This document shows, one piece after another, positions 5,513-6,463 of a stretch of DNA of 6,463 nt. Numbering within the stretch: the stretch's first letter is position 1; the number at the start of each line of letters is the position of its first letter. This DNA comes from Deltaproteobacteria bacterium. Its GTDB lineage: Bacteria > Desulfobacterota > DSM-4660 > Desulfatiglandales > HGW-15. A model generated the notes under the pieces. The model saw nothing but the letters and a program-made list of their open reading frames with translations. It was not told the DNA's origin and made no database searches. Both the position numbers and the translations under genes were made by a program. The DNA lies in NCBI GenBank assembly GCA_016926135.1, contig JAFGPH010000142.1, positions 1 through 6,463 on the forward strand, in the 5' to 3' direction.

Positions 5513-6463
5513 TCAGTCAATGGCGTCGGCAGGGCAATTGGTAATACACGTCAGGCACTTGATGCATTTTTCCTTCAGGATCACGGCCGGTTCTTTCTTC
5601 TGCCACTGGATGGCCCCTGCAGGACAACCCTTGAAGCAGATGCCGCACTTTTTGCACTTGTCCGCATCCACCTCGAACTTGAGCAGGGCCGCGCACCTTT
5701 TGGCCGGGCATCTCTTCTCGAAAATGTGGGCCCGATACTCGTCCATGAAATACTGCATGGTGGAAAGCACGGGGTTCGGTCCGGTCTGGCCGAGGCCGCA
5801 CAGGGCGCTGTCCTTGATCATGCCGCTCAGCTCAATCAGGAGATCGATATCGGAGACCTCGCCCTTACCGTGGGTGATCTTCTCCAGGATCTCCAGCATG
5901 CGCCTCGTGCCCTCCCTGCAGGGAGTGCACTTCCCGCACGATTCGTCCTGGATGAAGTCCATGAAAAAGCGGGCCATGTCCACCATGCAGGTGCGGTCGT
6001 CCATGACGATCATGCCCCCAGACCCCATGATGGCGCCCACCTTCACGATGGATTCATAGTCCACCGCCGTGTCAATGAACTGCTCGGGCACACAGCCGCC
6101 CGAGGGCCCTCCCAGTTGTACCGCCTTGAACTTCCTCTTTTTGGGGATCCCGCCGCCCACGTCAAAGATGATGGTCCGCAGGGGGGTCCCCATGGGCACT
6201 TCCACCAACCCGATGTTGTTCACCGCACCGGTCAGGGCAAAAACCTTGGTCCCCTTGCTCGTGGCCGTCCCTATGCCGGCATACCATTCGCCGCCGTTCA
6301 GGATGATCTGCGGCACATTGGCGTACGTCTCCACGTTGTTGAGCACGGTCGGCTGGTTCCAGAGCCCCTTCTGGGCCGGGAAGGGCGGTCTGGGCCTGGG
6401 CATGCCCCGCTTCCCCTCGATGGACTTCATCAGGGCCGTCTCTTCGCCACAGACAAAGGCCCC
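5513..6463 (-). CDS. NuoF/HndC-like NAD(P)H-binding flavoprotein subunit, C-terminal 316 residues (5' end beyond right edge)
   Basis: The reading frame is open to the window edge; an internal ATG at 6430 is not the start, because the codons before it give [20 protein letters not shown], the conserved NuoF-family motif. The next segments, PRPRPPFP and [14 protein letters not shown], are equally typical. Counting from the edge, C176-x2-C179-x2-C182 ([12 protein letters not shown]) with C222 bind the N3-type [4Fe-4S] cluster. A C-terminal dicluster ferredoxin domain follows: C270-x2-C273-x2-C276-x3-C280-P and C300-x2-C303-x2-C306-x3-C310-P. That extra domain separates it from NuoF of complex I and points to the HndC/HydB type found in NAD(P)-dependent [FeFe] hydrogenases, formate dehydrogenases or related electron-bifurcating complexes, acting in the cytoplasm. 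The N-terminal part with the rest of the FMN/NADH fold is outside the window, and no hydrogenase catalytic gene follows it downstream, so the partner enzyme is unknown. Confidence 0.88.
   Translation of the reverse strand, partial: GAFVCGEETALMKSIEGKRGMPRPRPPFPAQKGLWNQPTVLNNVETYANVPQIILNGGEWYAGIGTATSKGTKVFALTGAVNNIGLVEVPMGTPLRTIIFDVGGGIPKKRKFKAVQLGGPSGGCVPEQFIDTAVDYESIVKVGAIMGSGGMIVMDDRTCMVDMARFFMDFIQDESCGKCTPCREGTRRMLEILEKITHGKGEVSDIDLLIELSGMIKDSALCGLGQTGPNPVLSTMQYFMDEYRAHIFEKRCPAKRCAALLKFEVDADKCKKCGICFKGCPAGAIQWQKKEPAVILKEKCIKCLTCITNCPADAID

Overview
The window is a GC-rich stretch of what looks like an anaerobic bacterium of the Desulfobacterota (sulfate-reducing or syntrophic 'deltaproteobacteria'). 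The pointers are an Rnf operon headed by a multiheme c-type cytochrome, the style of the RnfC and RnfD sequences, an HndC/NuoF-like flavoprotein subunit, and an exported FecR-domain protein. Lineage is inferred from recalled family resemblance and gene order, not from a database search. Every convincing gene is on the minus strand, so transcription runs from high to low coordinates.

Layout in transcription order. (1) 6463-5513: the C-terminal 316 residues of a NuoF/HndC-type NAD(P)H-binding flavoprotein subunit with a C-terminal pair of [4Fe-4S] clusters; its start lies beyond the right edge. (2) 5512-5252: a 261-bp gap with several short inverted repeats and no gene. (3) 5251-3311: a 646-residue exported protein with an N-terminal FecR domain, a charged linker and a C-terminal beta-barrel domain resembling transferrin-binding-protein-like lipoproteins. 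(4) 3247-2873: a small membrane-anchored or periplasmic tetraheme cytochrome of the c3 type. (5) 2833-1592 rnfC, 1602-634 rnfD, 641-48 rnfG, 35-1 the first codons of rnfE. The genes from the cytochrome to rnfE are tightly packed (39-bp gap, 11-bp overlap, 8-bp overlap, 12-bp gap), as in a single operon; rnfA and rnfB are expected beyond the left edge.

How they may work together. Rnf is a membrane ion pump that normally moves electrons between ferredoxin and NAD+. In this window RnfC keeps its two C-terminal [4Fe-4S] motifs but lacks the Gly-rich loop and the acidic NGAECEP-type motif that hold FMN and NADH in ordinary RnfC. RnfD also appears to lack the threonine that carries covalent FMN, whereas RnfG keeps a perfect flavin-attachment motif. 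With a tetraheme cytochrome as the first gene of the operon, the simplest reading is a variant Rnf that exchanges electrons with periplasmic cytochromes instead of, or in addition to, NAD(H). That reading is inference; the motif absences are read directly from the translated sequence.

The FecR-domain gene lies 63 bp upstream of the cytochrome with no obvious terminator between, so it may be co-transcribed, but nothing in its sequence ties it to electron transport. No tRNA, rRNA, CRISPR array or mobile element was seen.
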